Of a stretch of 64,000 nucleotides of DNA, positions 38,077 to 45,955 are shown piece by piece. The stretch's first letter is position 1. Every line of letters starts with the position of its first letter. The position numbers and the translations under genes are program-made. Below the pieces are notes generated by a model. The model had not been told where the DNA came from. It worked only from the letters and a program-made list of their open reading frames with translations, and did not search any database. Source of the stretch: Bacillus sp. FJAT-29814 (GTDB taxonomy: Bacteria; Bacillota; Bacilli; Bacillales; Cytobacillaceae); NCBI RefSeq assembly GCF_001510715.1, contig NZ_LMTJ01000005.1, positions 483,671-547,670 of the forward strand, written 5' to 3'.

Positions 38077-38283
38077 TTAATCCTCTTTTGGCACCCGTAC
38101 CTGCGACTCAAAGTTCCCTTTATGAGAGCCATCGCAGAATGGTTTGTTCTTGCTCATGCCACAACGGCACAGCGAAAAGGAAGGTTTGGTTGTATACACG
38201 TTGCCCTCGCCATCCAGCAATTCCACATCACCGGTAATTCTAAGCGATCCATTATCGTTAACCTTGATTGTTACCTTTGACAT
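38077..38283 (-). CDS. CDGSH iron-sulfur protein
   Basis: 68 residues with the full 2Fe-2S ligand set 'CRCGMSKNKPFCDGSH' (three cysteines and one histidine) preceded by a beta strand region. A small cytosolic electron-transfer or cluster-handling protein. ATG 38283 has AAAGGGG 9 bases upstream; codons before it are unlikely to be translated. It is divergent from the HesB-like gene at 38437, another iron-sulfur-type protein. Confidence 0.9.
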   Translation of the reverse strand: MSKVTIKVNDNGSLRITGDVELLDGEGNVYTTKPSFSLCRCGMSKNKPFCDGSHKGNFESQVRVPKED

Positions 38284-38436
38284 CCCCAAGCACCCCTTTA
38301 AAAAATTACGTATTAATCATGAGAATAACTGGTTTAACAGGAAAATGCAACCAAAAGGCCGCAGGCAAAATAAAAACAGCCCAATTCAACATATGCTACA
38401 ATTATGATATTCCTATCAGAGGGGAGTGTTAAAAAG

Positions 38437-38769
38437 ATGGAAATTTTCATTACAGAAGAAGCGGCAAAAAAGATTGACGAGAAAACAGCAGGGCGCAAAG
38501 GCTTTTTAAAGCTGATATACGATACAGACGGCTGTGGCTGAGCGGTCAGCGGTGTAGCAGCCCTGTGGTTCACAGGGGAAATAGATAGTGACGAAGTTGA
38601 AATCAGCACGAATAATCGGCCGGTTTATATGGAAAAACAAAAGCTCGTTTTCTTTGACGAGCAGATGAAAATTGATTTTTCCAGCAGTACGAATAGTTTT
38701 CAGCTAAAGAGCCCGCAGCAAATTTTAAACGCGCGCATGGGTTTCATTATCAAAGAAAAAACAGACTGA
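38437..38769 (+). CDS. HesB/YqkB-like protein with in-frame UGA, probable selenoprotein
   Basis: 110 residues if UGA 38539-38541 (codon 35) is read as selenocysteine. The upstream half is 'MEIFITEEAAKKIDEKT'..'LKLIYDTDGCG', the downstream half 'AVSGVAALWFTGEIDSDE'..'VYMEKQKLVFFDEQMKIDF'..'NSFQLKSPQQILNARMGF'; both match YqkB-like iron-sulfur biosynthesis proteins, whose motif is DxxGCGCAVxG. The UGA stands exactly at the second cysteine of that Cys-Gly-Cys. A hairpin, CCCTGT-GGTTC-ACAGGG, begins 19 bases after the UGA. The reading frame is intact after the UGA to the normal family length. GAGGGGAG (38418-38425) lies somewhat far from the ATG. A nonsense-mutated pseudogene is the alternative. 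Sec machinery genes are not in the window. Confidence 0.8.
38561..38577 (+). promoter_or_regulatory. Candidate bacterial SECIS element
   Basis: CCCTGT (38561-38566) and ACAGGG (38572-38577) form a 6-bp stem with the loop GGTTC; a 7-bp stem with loop GTT is also possible. The loop starts 25 bases after the UGA and begins with GG. Bacterial SECIS hairpins usually have a guanosine in the first loop positions at about 16-37 bases from the UGA. Confidence 0.7.
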
Positions 38770-38795
38770 TCCCAGTAGTGGGCAGTCTGTTTTAA
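38761..38795. terminator. Terminator after the HesB-like gene
   Basis: ACAGACTG and CAGTCTGT with an inner CCCA/TGGG pair, followed by TTTAAT; overlaps the stop codon and separates the gene from the convergent hydrolase. Confidence 0.85.
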
Positions 38796-39706
38796 TAAGC
38801 ATATTGCGTGTATTTATCCAAAAATTCGTCCACGACCCGTTTATAGTCATCAGGGTTTTCATCAAAGGCTTGGGCATGGACCCCATTTTCCGCGATGTAC
38901 AGCATTTTAGGCCCCTTTTTGTGTTCGAATAAATCATGGGTCATCGAAGGCAAGATGAAATCATCGTCGCGGCTGTGGATAAACAAAACCGGATGTTTGA
39001 TGTTCTCAATAACCGAAATCGGTGAGACATGGCGGATTGAATACTTGTCACGTAGCCTAAGGAACGCATCCCCAATCGGCAATAACAGCCCGGGGAAAAT
39101 TTTAAAATCCCGTTTAATTACGTGGGCAAGCTGTTGTTTAAAGTCGGAAAACGGGCAGTCGGCAATATAAAAATCAGCCCCGTCCTCGAGGAGTCCGGCA
39201 TACAACAGCATCGTTGCAGCCCCCATCGATACTCCGTGAATTCCCAGGACCAAGTCCGGCCCCTTCTCTTTTTTAAGCCAGTCGACCACTGCTTTTAAAT
39301 CAAATTTTTCATAATATCCGTAGCTCGTGGTTTTGCCTCCGGATTCACCGTGGCGGCGATGGTCGTAAAGCAGGGTATTAAAACCCCGCTCTAGGAACAG
39401 GTTCGCATATTTTACCGAATTTATTTTGTTTTCAGTAACACCGTGGGAAATAATCACATAGCGGTTCGTTTCGTGAGGCTCCGCAAGCACAGCCTTAATG
39501 TTGTAGCCAAACGGCGACGGAATCGTCACATCCCGTTTCGGCAGGGAGTCGTACTCTTCAGGATTAAACCAGCCCGCCTGCTTTTCCCGGTTTAAGATAA
39601 ACTCCTCATCCTTCTTTTTGATATACATGATTCGGTTGGTAAAATATAAACCGATTGCGAGCCAAAAAAATAACACAGAGAACAAGATTCGAAATGCCTT
39701 TTTCAA
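38792..39706 (-). CDS. Alpha/beta hydrolase (YqkD-like), membrane-anchored
   Basis: 304 residues. One N-terminal membrane helix (about 6-25) then an alpha/beta-hydrolase domain: 'YVIISHGVTENKINSVKYANLFLERGFNTLLYDHRRHGES', nucleophile 'GIHGVSMGAATMLL' (GxSxG), acid 'LFIHSRDDDFI' and histidine 'ENGVHAQAF'. TTG start supported by GGAGGTG 7 bases upstream. Substrate unknown. Located after the YqkB-like gene as in B. subtilis yqkB-yqkD. Confidence 0.87.
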   Translation of the reverse strand: MKKAFRILFSVLFFWLAIGLYFTNRIMYIKKKDEEFILNREKQAGWFNPEEYDSLPKRDVTIPSPFGYNIKAVLAEPHETNRYVIISHGVTENKINSVKYANLFLERGFNTLLYDHRRHGESGGKTTSYGYYEKFDLKAVVDWLKKEKGPDLVLGIHGVSMGAATMLLYAGLLEDGADFYIADCPFSDFKQQLAHVIKRDFKIFPGLLLPIGDAFLRLRDKYSIRHVSPISVIENIKHPVLFIHSRDDDFILPSMTHDLFEHKKGPKMLYIAENGVHAQAFDENPDDYKRVVDEFLDKYTQYAY

Positions 39707-39764
39707 AACGGCACCTCCAAGAGGATATTTACATAAATTAACTTTGTTAATTTTACCATAAGAA

Positions 39765-39790
39765 AAGCCGCTTATTCCAATGAGCGGCTT
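39765..39790 (-). terminator. Terminator after the 46-residue gene
   Basis: AAGCCGCT and AGCGGCTT form an 8-bp stem; on the minus strand it is followed by TTCTT. Confidence 0.75.
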
Positions 39791-39796
39791 AATAGA

Positions 39797-39831
39797 AAAG
39801 CGGAGGCACCGAAGCTAGACAGATGAACATT
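39797..39831. repeat. Short remnant of a Bacillus-type intergenic repeat
   Basis: AAAAGCGGAGGCACCGAAGC followed by TAGACAG resembles the two ends of an AAAAGCG-GGCGCC...AAGCTAGACA repeat seen in many Bacillaceae, with the middle missing. A second remnant is at 53462. Confidence 0.4.
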
Positions 39832-39834
39832 CAT

Positions 39835-39975
39835 TTATTGTTCAGAATTTTGTCGTTTTGTTGGGTGGAGGGCTTTTTCCATTTCTTCGGCAGCCATCAT
39901 TCGCTTGCCGCCTCCAGCTGAATCCGAATAGTTCTTCCCTGCCATGCTGTTTCCTTTATCCCGTTTTTGGCTCAT
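39835..39975 (-). CDS. Hypothetical 46-residue protein
   Basis: Not recognised. A hydrophilic peptide 'MSQKRDKGNSMAGKNYSDSA' continuing with a Gly-Gly-Gly stretch and an amphipathic 'MMAAEEMEKAL' helix. A GGGAG site lies 9 bases before the ATG and a terminator follows, so it looks like a real gene. Composition (Lys, Ser, Gly, Gln, no Cys or Trp) recalls small spore or coat-associated proteins, but this is only an impression. Confidence 0.65.
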   Translation of the reverse strand: MSQKRDKGNSMAGKNYSDSAGGGKRMMAAEEMEKALHPTKRQNSEQ

Positions 39976-40031
39976 GAACAAATCTCCCTTCAATGGTTAT
40001 CATCTAATAAGATGCTTAAACAAAAGGTCGA

Positions 40032-40940
40032 TTATTCATGAACTGTTTTGGCATGGAGCCGGAAGTAACCGGTTTCGATTTCCCGTGAAAGATGGGGGGA
40101 GACAATTTCGATGGCACCCACCAGTTTCTGCAAATTGACACCTGTTTCAATCCCCATTCTTTCTAGCATATAAACGACATCCTCTGTCGCGACATTTCCA
40201 CTCGCGCCGGGTGCGAACGGACAGCCGCCAAGCCCGCCGGCCGAGGTGTCAAAACGATCAATTCCAGCCTGTAACGCCGCCAAAATATTGGCGAGACCGA
40301 GCTTGCGGGTGTCATGAAAATGGGCTGTGAGGAGCGTATGGAAAAACTCCTCTTTTAATTTTGAAAAAAGTGAGTAAGACTCGGTTGGTGCCGCCATTCC
40401 GATGGTGTCGGCAACACTCAGTTCATCAACCCCGGCAGAGACAAATTCGCGGCACAGCTTTAATGTATCTGCCTCGGCGATTTTTCCTTCATAGGGGCAA
40501 TAAAACGCTGTCGAGATACAGGCACGGACAAAGTAATTTTTTTCCTTCAGTTCTTTGATGATGGGCTTTAATTCCGCCATGCTGTTGGCAGTCGTTTTGT
40601 TGATATTTTTTAAATTAAAGCTGTTGCTGACCCCGACAAACACCGCTACTGCCTTGCAATTGGTTGAGTAGACCCGATCGACGCCTTTACGGTTCGGAGC
40701 AAGGACAATGTTTCTGGTCCGCTCATCTAAGCTGTCAAAGACAATTTCCGCAGCATCCGCCATTTGCGGCACCCATTTTGGGGACACAAATGAGGTCAAT
40801 TCCATTTCCTTCAATCCGGCCTCTCTTAGTGCGGCAATAAACTGTTTCTTTATTACTGTCGGAACGAATAATTTTTCATTCTGCAATCCGTCACGCGGAC
40901 CCACCTCAATTATGGTGACTTTTTCAGGCAATTTAAACAT
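40032..40940 (-). CDS. mvaB: Hydroxymethylglutaryl-CoA lyase
   Basis: Cleaves HMG-CoA to acetyl-CoA and acetoacetate, the last step of leucine breakdown. 302 residues; TIM barrel with 'IIEVGPRDGLQNEKLF', 'EMELTSFVSPKWVPQMADA', metal-binding 'LTAHFHDTRKLGLANI', and the catalytic loop 'TSAGGLGGCPFAPGASGNVATEDVVYML' with its cysteine. It is divergent from the thiolase gene, which would use the acetoacetyl-CoA derived from its product. Confidence 0.95.
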   Translation of the reverse strand: MFKLPEKVTIIEVGPRDGLQNEKLFVPTVIKKQFIAALREAGLKEMELTSFVSPKWVPQMADAAEIVFDSLDERTRNIVLAPNRKGVDRVYSTNCKAVAVFVGVSNSFNLKNINKTTANSMAELKPIIKELKEKNYFVRACISTAFYCPYEGKIAEADTLKLCREFVSAGVDELSVADTIGMAAPTESYSLFSKLKEEFFHTLLTAHFHDTRKLGLANILAALQAGIDRFDTSAGGLGGCPFAPGASGNVATEDVVYMLERMGIETGVNLQKLVGAIEIVSPHLSREIETGYFRLHAKTVHE

Positions 40941-41069
40941 GGATAGTCCCCCTCATGTTTTCCTAATTCCATTGTAGAGGTGTTGATTTCGAAAAATCAA
41001 GAATAAAGGGAATCTTCCTAAAACTGTGATACAATTATGAGTGATAATTATTTTAAAGGGGGAGAGTTC

Positions 41070-42257
41070 ATGAACCAAACCGAGGTAGTGATTGTCAGTG
41101 CGGTCAGAACGGCGCTTGGAAGCTTTAACGGAGGATTAAAAAGTGTTTCCGCTCCTGAATTGGGTGCAACCGTAATCAAGGGGGCGTTGGAGCAAGCGGG
41201 GATAAAGCCTGAACAGGTAGATGAAGTGATCATGGGGAACGTTCTTCAGGCAGGGCTTGGACAAAACCCGGCACGGCAAGCGGCCATTAAGGCAGGAATT
41301 CCTGAAAGCGTTTCATCGCTGACAATTAATAAGGTATGCGGCTCAGGTTTAAAAGCAGTCCATCTTGCGGCACAAGCGATTTTGGCGGGAGATGCTGAAG
41401 TTGTGGTTGCAGGCGGGATGGAAAATATGAGTCAGGCTCCGTACATATTGAAAAATGCCCGCGAAGGATTCCGGATGGGCGACCAAAAATTAATCGATAC
41501 AATGACAGCAGATGGCCTGACTTGTGTTTTTAACGATTACCATATGGGCGTTACCGCGGAAAATTTGGCGGAGAAATACTCGATTACTAGAGAAGAACAG
41601 GACCAATTTTCGGCCTGGAGCCAGGAAAAAGCGGTGAAGGCGATTGAAGCGGGAAGGTTTGAAGCGGAAATCGTTCCGGTTGTGATTCCGCAGCGCAAGG
41701 GCGACCCCGTTATATTTGCGGTAGACGAATATCCGAAGAAGGGCACGACCGTAGAAAAATTGGCAGGACTGCGTCCGGCATTTAAAAAGGATGGCACGGT
41801 CACTGCTGGAAATGCATCAGGCATCAATGACGGAGCTGCCGCTGTAGTGGTGATGAGCAGGAAAAAGGCAGAGGAATTGGGGCTAAAGCCGCTTGTAACG
41901 ATTAAGGCGAATGCCAGTGCCGGTGTGGACCCGAGCATTATGGGAATCGGTCCTGTGCCTGCAGTTAAGAAAGCGTTGGAGAAGGCTTCTCTTTCCTTGG
42001 AGGAAATTGAGTTGATTGAAGCGAATGAGGCGTTTGCTGCACAATCGCTGGCGGTTGACCGAGAGCTTCATTTTAAAAAAGAGATTTTGAACGTGAACGG
42101 TGGAGCAATCGCTTTGGGGCATCCAATTGGCGCAAGCGGAGCGAGGATTCTCGTCACGCTGATTCACGAAATGAAGCGGAGAAATGCGCGTTCAGGACTG
42201 GCGACACTTTGCATTGGCGGCGGCCAAGGTGTTGCAACGGTGGTGGAATTGGTTTAA
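41070..42257 (+). CDS. Acetyl-CoA C-acetyltransferase (thiolase)
   Basis: 395 residues, degradative/biosynthetic acetoacetyl-CoA thiolase type. The active-site cysteines are in '[16 protein letters not shown]' and '[13 protein letters not shown]', the histidine in '[17 protein letters not shown]', and '[10 protein letters not shown]' is also present. ATG 41070 lies after AAAGGGGGAG. Position next to mvaB suggests ketone body or leucine catabolism; fatty-acid use is equally possible. Confidence 0.94.
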   Translation: MNQTEVVIVSAVRTALGSFNGGLKSVSAPELGATVIKGALEQAGIKPEQVDEVIMGNVLQAGLGQNPARQAAIKAGIPESVSSLTINKVCGSGLKAVHLAAQAILAGDAEVVVAGGMENMSQAPYILKNAREGFRMGDQKLIDTMTADGLTCVFNDYHMGVTAENLAEKYSITREEQDQFSAWSQEKAVKAIEAGRFEAEIVPVVIPQRKGDPVIFAVDEYPKKGTTVEKLAGLRPAFKKDGTVTAGNASGINDGAAAVVVMSRKKAEELGLKPLVTIKANASAGVDPSIMGIGPVPAVKKALEKASLSLEEIELIEANEAFAAQSLAVDRELHFKKEILNVNGGAIALGHPIGASGARILVTLIHEMKRRNARSGLATLCIGGGQGVATVVELV

Positions 42258-42268
42258 TAGGGTTCATG

Positions 42269-42303
42269 AAGGCAGACTATTCCTGGGATAGCCTGCCTTT
42301 TTA
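42269..42303 (+). terminator. Terminator after the thiolase gene
   Basis: AAGGCAG-A-CTAT and ATAG-CCTGCCTT pair around TCCTGGG, then TTTTAT. Confidence 0.85.
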
Positions 42304-42350
42304 TATTTTTGCTATAATTAGAGAAAAAGTTATGAAGGAGCGTCTAGGAT

Positions 42351-42596
42351 ATGAAGAAAAAACATCAAAAAGCCAAACCCAAAAAGGACGATGCTGCGGT
42401 AACGCTAAAAGATATGATCAATCCTGATTTAATGAAACAGTTAAGGACTCAGCAGGAGCAGCTTAAGGCTGAAGAGGAAAAAAGAAAAGAGGCAGAAGAG
42501 CAACGGAAGCGTGAGGAGAGAAGATTAAAAGAGAAAAATAAGTCTTTTGAAGAATTGTTAAATGAGAGCGGAATGAATTGGCGGGAGTTTAAATAG
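42351..42596 (+). CDS. YqkE-like DUF3886 protein
   Basis: 81 residues, strongly charged. After a lysine-rich start ('MKKKHQKAKPKKDD') comes 'VTLKDMINPDLMKQLRTQQ', then a long Lys/Glu helix likely to form a coiled coil (about 35-68) and 'SFEELLNESGMNWREFK'. Matches B. subtilis YqkE in its position before yqkF. Function unknown. GAAGGAG precedes the ATG. Confidence 0.85.
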   Translation: MKKKHQKAKPKKDDAAVTLKDMINPDLMKQLRTQQEQLKAEEEKRKEAEEQRKREERRLKEKNKSFEELLNESGMNWREFK

Positions 42597-42600
42597 GGAG

Positions 42601-42910
42601 GATTGGCTGCCAAAACTGAAGATTACTTCAGATTTGGGTAGCCAATCGGTCCTATTGGCGACAATTTGACAGATTTTAATATCTTTAGTGTCGCCAATAG
42701 CCCTCATTGGCGACACTTTCAACGATTTTAATGCCCGTACCGTCGTCAATAGCCCTCATTGGCGACACTTTCAACGATTTTAATGCCCGTATTGTCGTCA
42801 ATAGCCCTCATTGGCAACACTTTCATCGAATTTTCAGTTCGTAAAGTCGCCAATCAGCTTAACTGGCTACTGAATTCATCGATTTTTTTCATGAATGGGT
42901 AGCTAATAAC
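42601..42910. repeat. Tandem array of about 52-bp inverted-repeat units
   Basis: The 334-base gap between yqkE and the convergent yqkF is filled by about six units. Each has arms like ATTGGCGAC and GTCGCCAAT around a 30-base loop. Units run 42601-42648, 42650-42700, 42701-42752, 42753-42804, 42805-42856 and a weaker one to 42910. Units 2-3 are almost identical, while others differ in loop and arm. Arms keep pairing by G-T wobble (GTCGTCAAT) or joint changes (GATTGGCTGCC with GGTAGCCAATC). Confidence 0.88.
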
Positions 42911-42930
42911 ACAATGTACTCCAAAAATCA

Positions 42931-43842
42931 CTAGCGGTGTTCCCCATAAACACTAGCCTTCGTCAACTCTTTGATCAGCGCCACTTCTTCATCGGTCAGC
43001 GCTCGGCCCCTTACCGCTGTAGCATTGCTCCGAATCTGCTCCACACTGCTCGCCCCGGCAACAACCGAAGCCACCGCAGGGTTTGCCAGGTTGTATTGGA
43101 GCGCCACCTCCGTAAACGAACGCCCGGCACCCACACTCTCTTTAAGCCGTGGCAGCACATTAAGCAATTCTTCGTAGCTATAATCCAAATACCCTTTCCC
43201 AGTAGCCTTATCCAGCACTCTATCACTTAACAGCCCCTTGGCCAACGATCCGCGGGTCACGACGCTTACCCCATGTTCGGCCAACAGCGGCAATGCCACT
43301 TCCTCCGGCCGGCGGTCAAGAATGCTGTACTGCATCATCACGGAGATGATATGCGACTTCGCCACATATTCACGAATTACATTTGGGCGAATGGAAGAAA
43401 TCCCGTAATAGCGGATGACCCCTTCAGATACCAATTCCTCGAAAGCTCCAATCGTCTCATCAATCGGGTCATCAATCGTGCCTCCGTGCAATTGATAAAG
43501 ATCGATATAATCGGTGCCAAGCCGCTTCAAGCTTTGTTTGACGGCCTCTTTGATATATGCCTTCGACGGGTCCCAGGTCCAGCCGGAACGGTCTTGATTC
43601 CAGCGATTCCCTGCCTTCGTGGCGATTATCACGTGTTCTCGGACATTTTTTAACGCCTTTCCGACAATTTCTTCATTGACTCCAAAATCATACAAATCCG
43701 CAGTATCAAAATAATTGATGCCTTCCTCAAGGGCGGCTTCAATGATACTTTGCGCATGTCGCTCATCGGTGCCAAGCGACATGCAGCCGAGTCCAAGCTC
43801 AGTTACGTACAAATCGGAATGCCCCAATTTTCTTTTCTTCAA
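42931..43842 (-). CDS. Aldo/keto reductase (YqkF-like)
   Basis: 303 residues, NADPH-dependent oxidoreductase in the AKR barrel. Start 'MKKRKLGHSDLYVTELGLGCMSLG', catalytic Asp-Tyr in 'NYFDTADLYDFGVNEEIVGKAL', lysine in 'IATKAGNRW', and histidine in 'YQLHGGTID'. C-terminal cofactor region 'SVVAGASSVEQIRSN'. TTG start with GGGGGAAT 7 bases upstream. Physiological substrate unknown. Confidence 0.9.
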   Translation of the reverse strand: MKKRKLGHSDLYVTELGLGCMSLGTDERHAQSIIEAALEEGINYFDTADLYDFGVNEEIVGKALKNVREHVIIATKAGNRWNQDRSGWTWDPSKAYIKEAVKQSLKRLGTDYIDLYQLHGGTIDDPIDETIGAFEELVSEGVIRYYGISSIRPNVIREYVAKSHIISVMMQYSILDRRPEEVALPLLAEHGVSVVTRGSLAKGLLSDRVLDKATGKGYLDYSYEELLNVLPRLKESVGAGRSFTEVALQYNLANPAVASVVAGASSVEQIRSNATAVRGRALTDEEVALIKELTKASVYGEHR

Positions 43843-43907
43843 AAAAATTCCCCCGTTCTTTTACAATAATTTTAATCAAGAACAGGAAAGACTACAAACA
43901 GTAGGTC

Positions 43908-44039
43908 TTATTTTTTCGTGATATTGGCAGTCCAGTCAGAAACAGTTTTAAAATTTTTATTATATTCCTTTAGTTTTTGCAGAACTTCCCAGCCCTTTCC
44001 GACAAGAACGATTCCCTTCTCATGCACATACACCTTCAT
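43908..44039 (-). CDS. mciZ: FtsZ inhibitor MciZ
   Basis: 43 residues, 'MKVYVHEKGIVLVGKGWEV' then 'LQKLKEYNKNFKTVSDW'. This agrees with my recollection of the 40-residue B. subtilis MciZ (the same 'KGVVLVGKAWEI' and 'KLKEYGRTF' pattern), which binds the FtsZ C-terminal face and blocks Z-ring formation in the mother cell. It also lies between yqkF and nudF, as in B. subtilis. GGAGGGGTATCGG precedes ATG. A CATACATT element upstream on the minus strand (44068-44075) may be a SigE -10, with a poor -35. Confidence 0.88.
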   Translation of the reverse strand: MKVYVHEKGIVLVGKGWEVLQKLKEYNKNFKTVSDWTANITKK

Positions 44040-44115
44040 CCGATACCCCTCCAAATAAAGTATGGTAAAATGTATGACGGGAATGAACCGGACTAGAACA
44101 GGAGTTGAACAATAA

Positions 44116-44667
44116 ATGAACAAGCTTGACGAAAAAACAATTAAGAGCGAAGAAATTTTTTCGGGAAAAATTGTCAGTCTACACCTGCAGGAGGTGGAGC
44201 TGCCGAACGGAAAGACGTCGAAACGAGAAATTATCAAGCACCCTGGAGCAGTGGCAATTATTGCCGTGACGAACGAGAATAAAATCATCATGGTCGAGCA
44301 ATATCGTAAAGCGTTGGAACGAGCAATTGTCGAAATCCCTGCTGGAAAGCTGGAAAAAGGCGAAGAACCGGCTAGCTGCGCCCGCCGCGAATTGGAGGAG
44401 GAGACAGGCTACGAATGCGAAAGCCTTGAGCTGTTAACTTCTTTTTATACCTCACCAGGATTTGCCGATGAAATTGTACATGTGTTTTTGGCTAAAGGAT
44501 TAACGAAAAAGGAAAATTCCGCTGCTTTGGATGAGGATGAATTCGTTATTTTGGAAGAGTTAACACTAGAAGAAGCTTTGCAATATGTAAAAGAACAAAA
44601 AATTTATGATGCTAAAACGATCTATGCTGTCCAATACTTACAATTACAAGAGGCGTTGAAAAAATAA
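44116..44667 (+). CDS. nudF: ADP-ribose pyrophosphatase (Nudix)
   Basis: 183 residues. The Nudix box 'GKLEKGEEPASCARRELEEETGYE' contains the REExEE core residues binding magnesium; 'PGAVAIIAVTNENKIIMVEQYRKALERAIVEIPAGKLE' precedes it. Hydrolyses ADP-ribose to AMP and ribose 5-phosphate. Equivalent to B. subtilis NudF (YqkG). The stop overlaps the next ATG by one base. GAACAGGAG lies upstream of the start. Confidence 0.93.
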   Translation: MNKLDEKTIKSEEIFSGKIVSLHLQEVELPNGKTSKREIIKHPGAVAIIAVTNENKIIMVEQYRKALERAIVEIPAGKLEKGEEPASCARRELEEETGYECESLELLTSFYTSPGFADEIVHVFLAKGLTKKENSAALDEDEFVILEELTLEEALQYVKEQKIYDAKTIYAVQYLQLQEALKK

Positions 44668-45833
44668 TGAATCGCTACTATGTCGATTTACATATTCATA
44701 TTGGCCGGACATGGACCGGCAAGCCTGTTAAAATTACCGGGGCCAAGTCGTTGACATTTACCAACATCATAGAGCATGCACGTCATGAAAAAGGTCTCAA
44801 CATGGTCGGAATCATCGACAGCCATTCGCCCGAAGTGATACTGGAAATGGAAAGCTTAATCCAAAGCGGCGATGTGTATGAACACGAGGATGGCGGTCTC
44901 GTGTTTGGTGATTTGACCGTGATTCCGGGCTCAGAGTTGGAAATTTACGATGAACAATGCAATGGTCCCATTCACCTGCTTTGCTACTTTCCAAACCTGA
45001 CCATTATGCGAGAGTTTTCGAATTGGCTAACGGCCCATTTGAAAAATATTCAACTGAGTTCGCAGCGGGTTTATATTACCGGTATGGAATTGCAAAAAAG
45101 AGTAAAAGAATTAGGGGGCATCTTTATCCCAGCGCATGTGTTTACTCCGTTTAAAAGTCTTTATGGAAAAGGGGTAAATAAGTCGCTTACAGAAGTGCTC
45201 GACCCCAATCTGATAGATGGAATCGAGCTTGGTTTGAGTTCTGATACACGGATGGCTGACCAATTGGGGGAATTGCATAAGTATACCTTTGTGACCAACT
45301 CCGATGCCCATTCGCTTGCAAAAATTGCTCGTGAATATCAGGTGGTGGCGATGCAGGAGCCAACGTTCAAGGAATTACAAAAAGCATTAAAAGGGGAGGA
45401 CGGCCGCAAAATCGTCGCCAATTATGGCCTTGACCCGCTGCTCGGAAAATACCACAAAACAGTCTGTGCGGAGTGCTTGAACCAGGTGAATGAAAACGAC
45501 CAAATCTGCACCTTGTGCGGGCATCCGAAAATTATTAAAGGAGTGGCCGATCGGATACTCGAATTGAAGACCGCGGATGAAAGTCCGGAAGGTCGTCCGC
45601 CATATGTTCATCAAGTCCCGCTTGAATTTATCCCTGGCCTCGGGCCGAGAATGCTGGGGAAATTGATCGATCACTTCGGCAGCGAAATGGCAATTTTGCA
45701 CGAGGTGCCATTTGAAGCATTAAAAGAAGTCGTGCCGGAGAAAATTGCCACACTCATCATGCAGGCGCGAGAAGGAAAAGTCAATCTGGCGGCAGGCGGC
45801 GGCGGAAAATATGGAAAAATTGCCGACCAATAG
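44667..45833 (+). CDS. PHP-domain endonuclease Q family protein (YqxK)
   Basis: 388 residues. PHP phosphoesterase motifs 'YYVDLHIHIGRT', 'GIIDSHSPEV', 'GSELEIYD', 'IFIPAHVFTPF' and 'FVTNSDAHS' supply the metal ligands. A zinc ribbon follows ('CAECLNQ'...'CTLCGHP') and then a helix-hairpin-helix 'FIPGLGPRMLGKLIDHFGS'. Endonuclease Q in archaea cuts at deaminated bases, so a DNA-repair role is plausible here. Coupled to nudF by a one-base overlap. Confidence 0.85.
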   Translation: MNRYYVDLHIHIGRTWTGKPVKITGAKSLTFTNIIEHARHEKGLNMVGIIDSHSPEVILEMESLIQSGDVYEHEDGGLVFGDLTVIPGSELEIYDEQCNGPIHLLCYFPNLTIMREFSNWLTAHLKNIQLSSQRVYITGMELQKRVKELGGIFIPAHVFTPFKSLYGKGVNKSLTEVLDPNLIDGIELGLSSDTRMADQLGELHKYTFVTNSDAHSLAKIAREYQVVAMQEPTFKELQKALKGEDGRKIVANYGLDPLLGKYHKTVCAECLNQVNENDQICTLCGHPKIIKGVADRILELKTADESPEGRPPYVHQVPLEFIPGLGPRMLGKLIDHFGSEMAILHEVPFEALKEVVPEKIATLIMQAREGKVNLAAGGGGKYGKIADQ

Positions 45834-45838
45834 GGTAT

Positions 45839-45872
45839 ACCCGACATCCAACATGGAATGTCGGGTTTTTTA
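45839..45872 (+). terminator. Terminator after yqxK
   Basis: ACCCGACAT and ATGTCGGGT, 9-bp stem, followed by TTTTTAA. Confidence 0.92.
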
Positions 45873-45892
45873 ATGCAATCTAGTAATTTTAA

Positions 45893-45920
45893 TCATAGAA
45901 AAGCTAGACTTGCATAGAAT
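45893..45920 (+). promoter_or_regulatory. Candidate SigE promoter of spoIIM
   Basis: TCATAGA (45893-45899) and CATAGAAT (45913-45920) are 13 bases apart and loosely fit the SigE -35 and -10 (CATACAnT). spoIIM is SigE-dependent in B. subtilis. Confidence 0.4.
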
Positions 45921-45955
45921 GTACTAACCATTGCAAAAACAGGAGGAGCCGCCAA

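Noticed and set aside
38437..38541. HesB-like gene as a simple 34-codon truncated pseudogene
   Set aside because: The frame after UGA is uninterrupted and conserved, the UGA is exactly at a Cys position and a SECIS-like hairpin follows; a nonsense mutation is kept only as the alternative.
38334..38609. Minus-strand ORF across the HesB-like gene
   Set aside because: It is antisense to a recognisable family gene and shows no family pattern or ribosome binding site.
42601..42910. CRISPR array
   Set aside because: The repeated parts are inverted arms within each unit and the intervening loops are nearly identical in units 2-3; there are no unique spacers and no cas genes.
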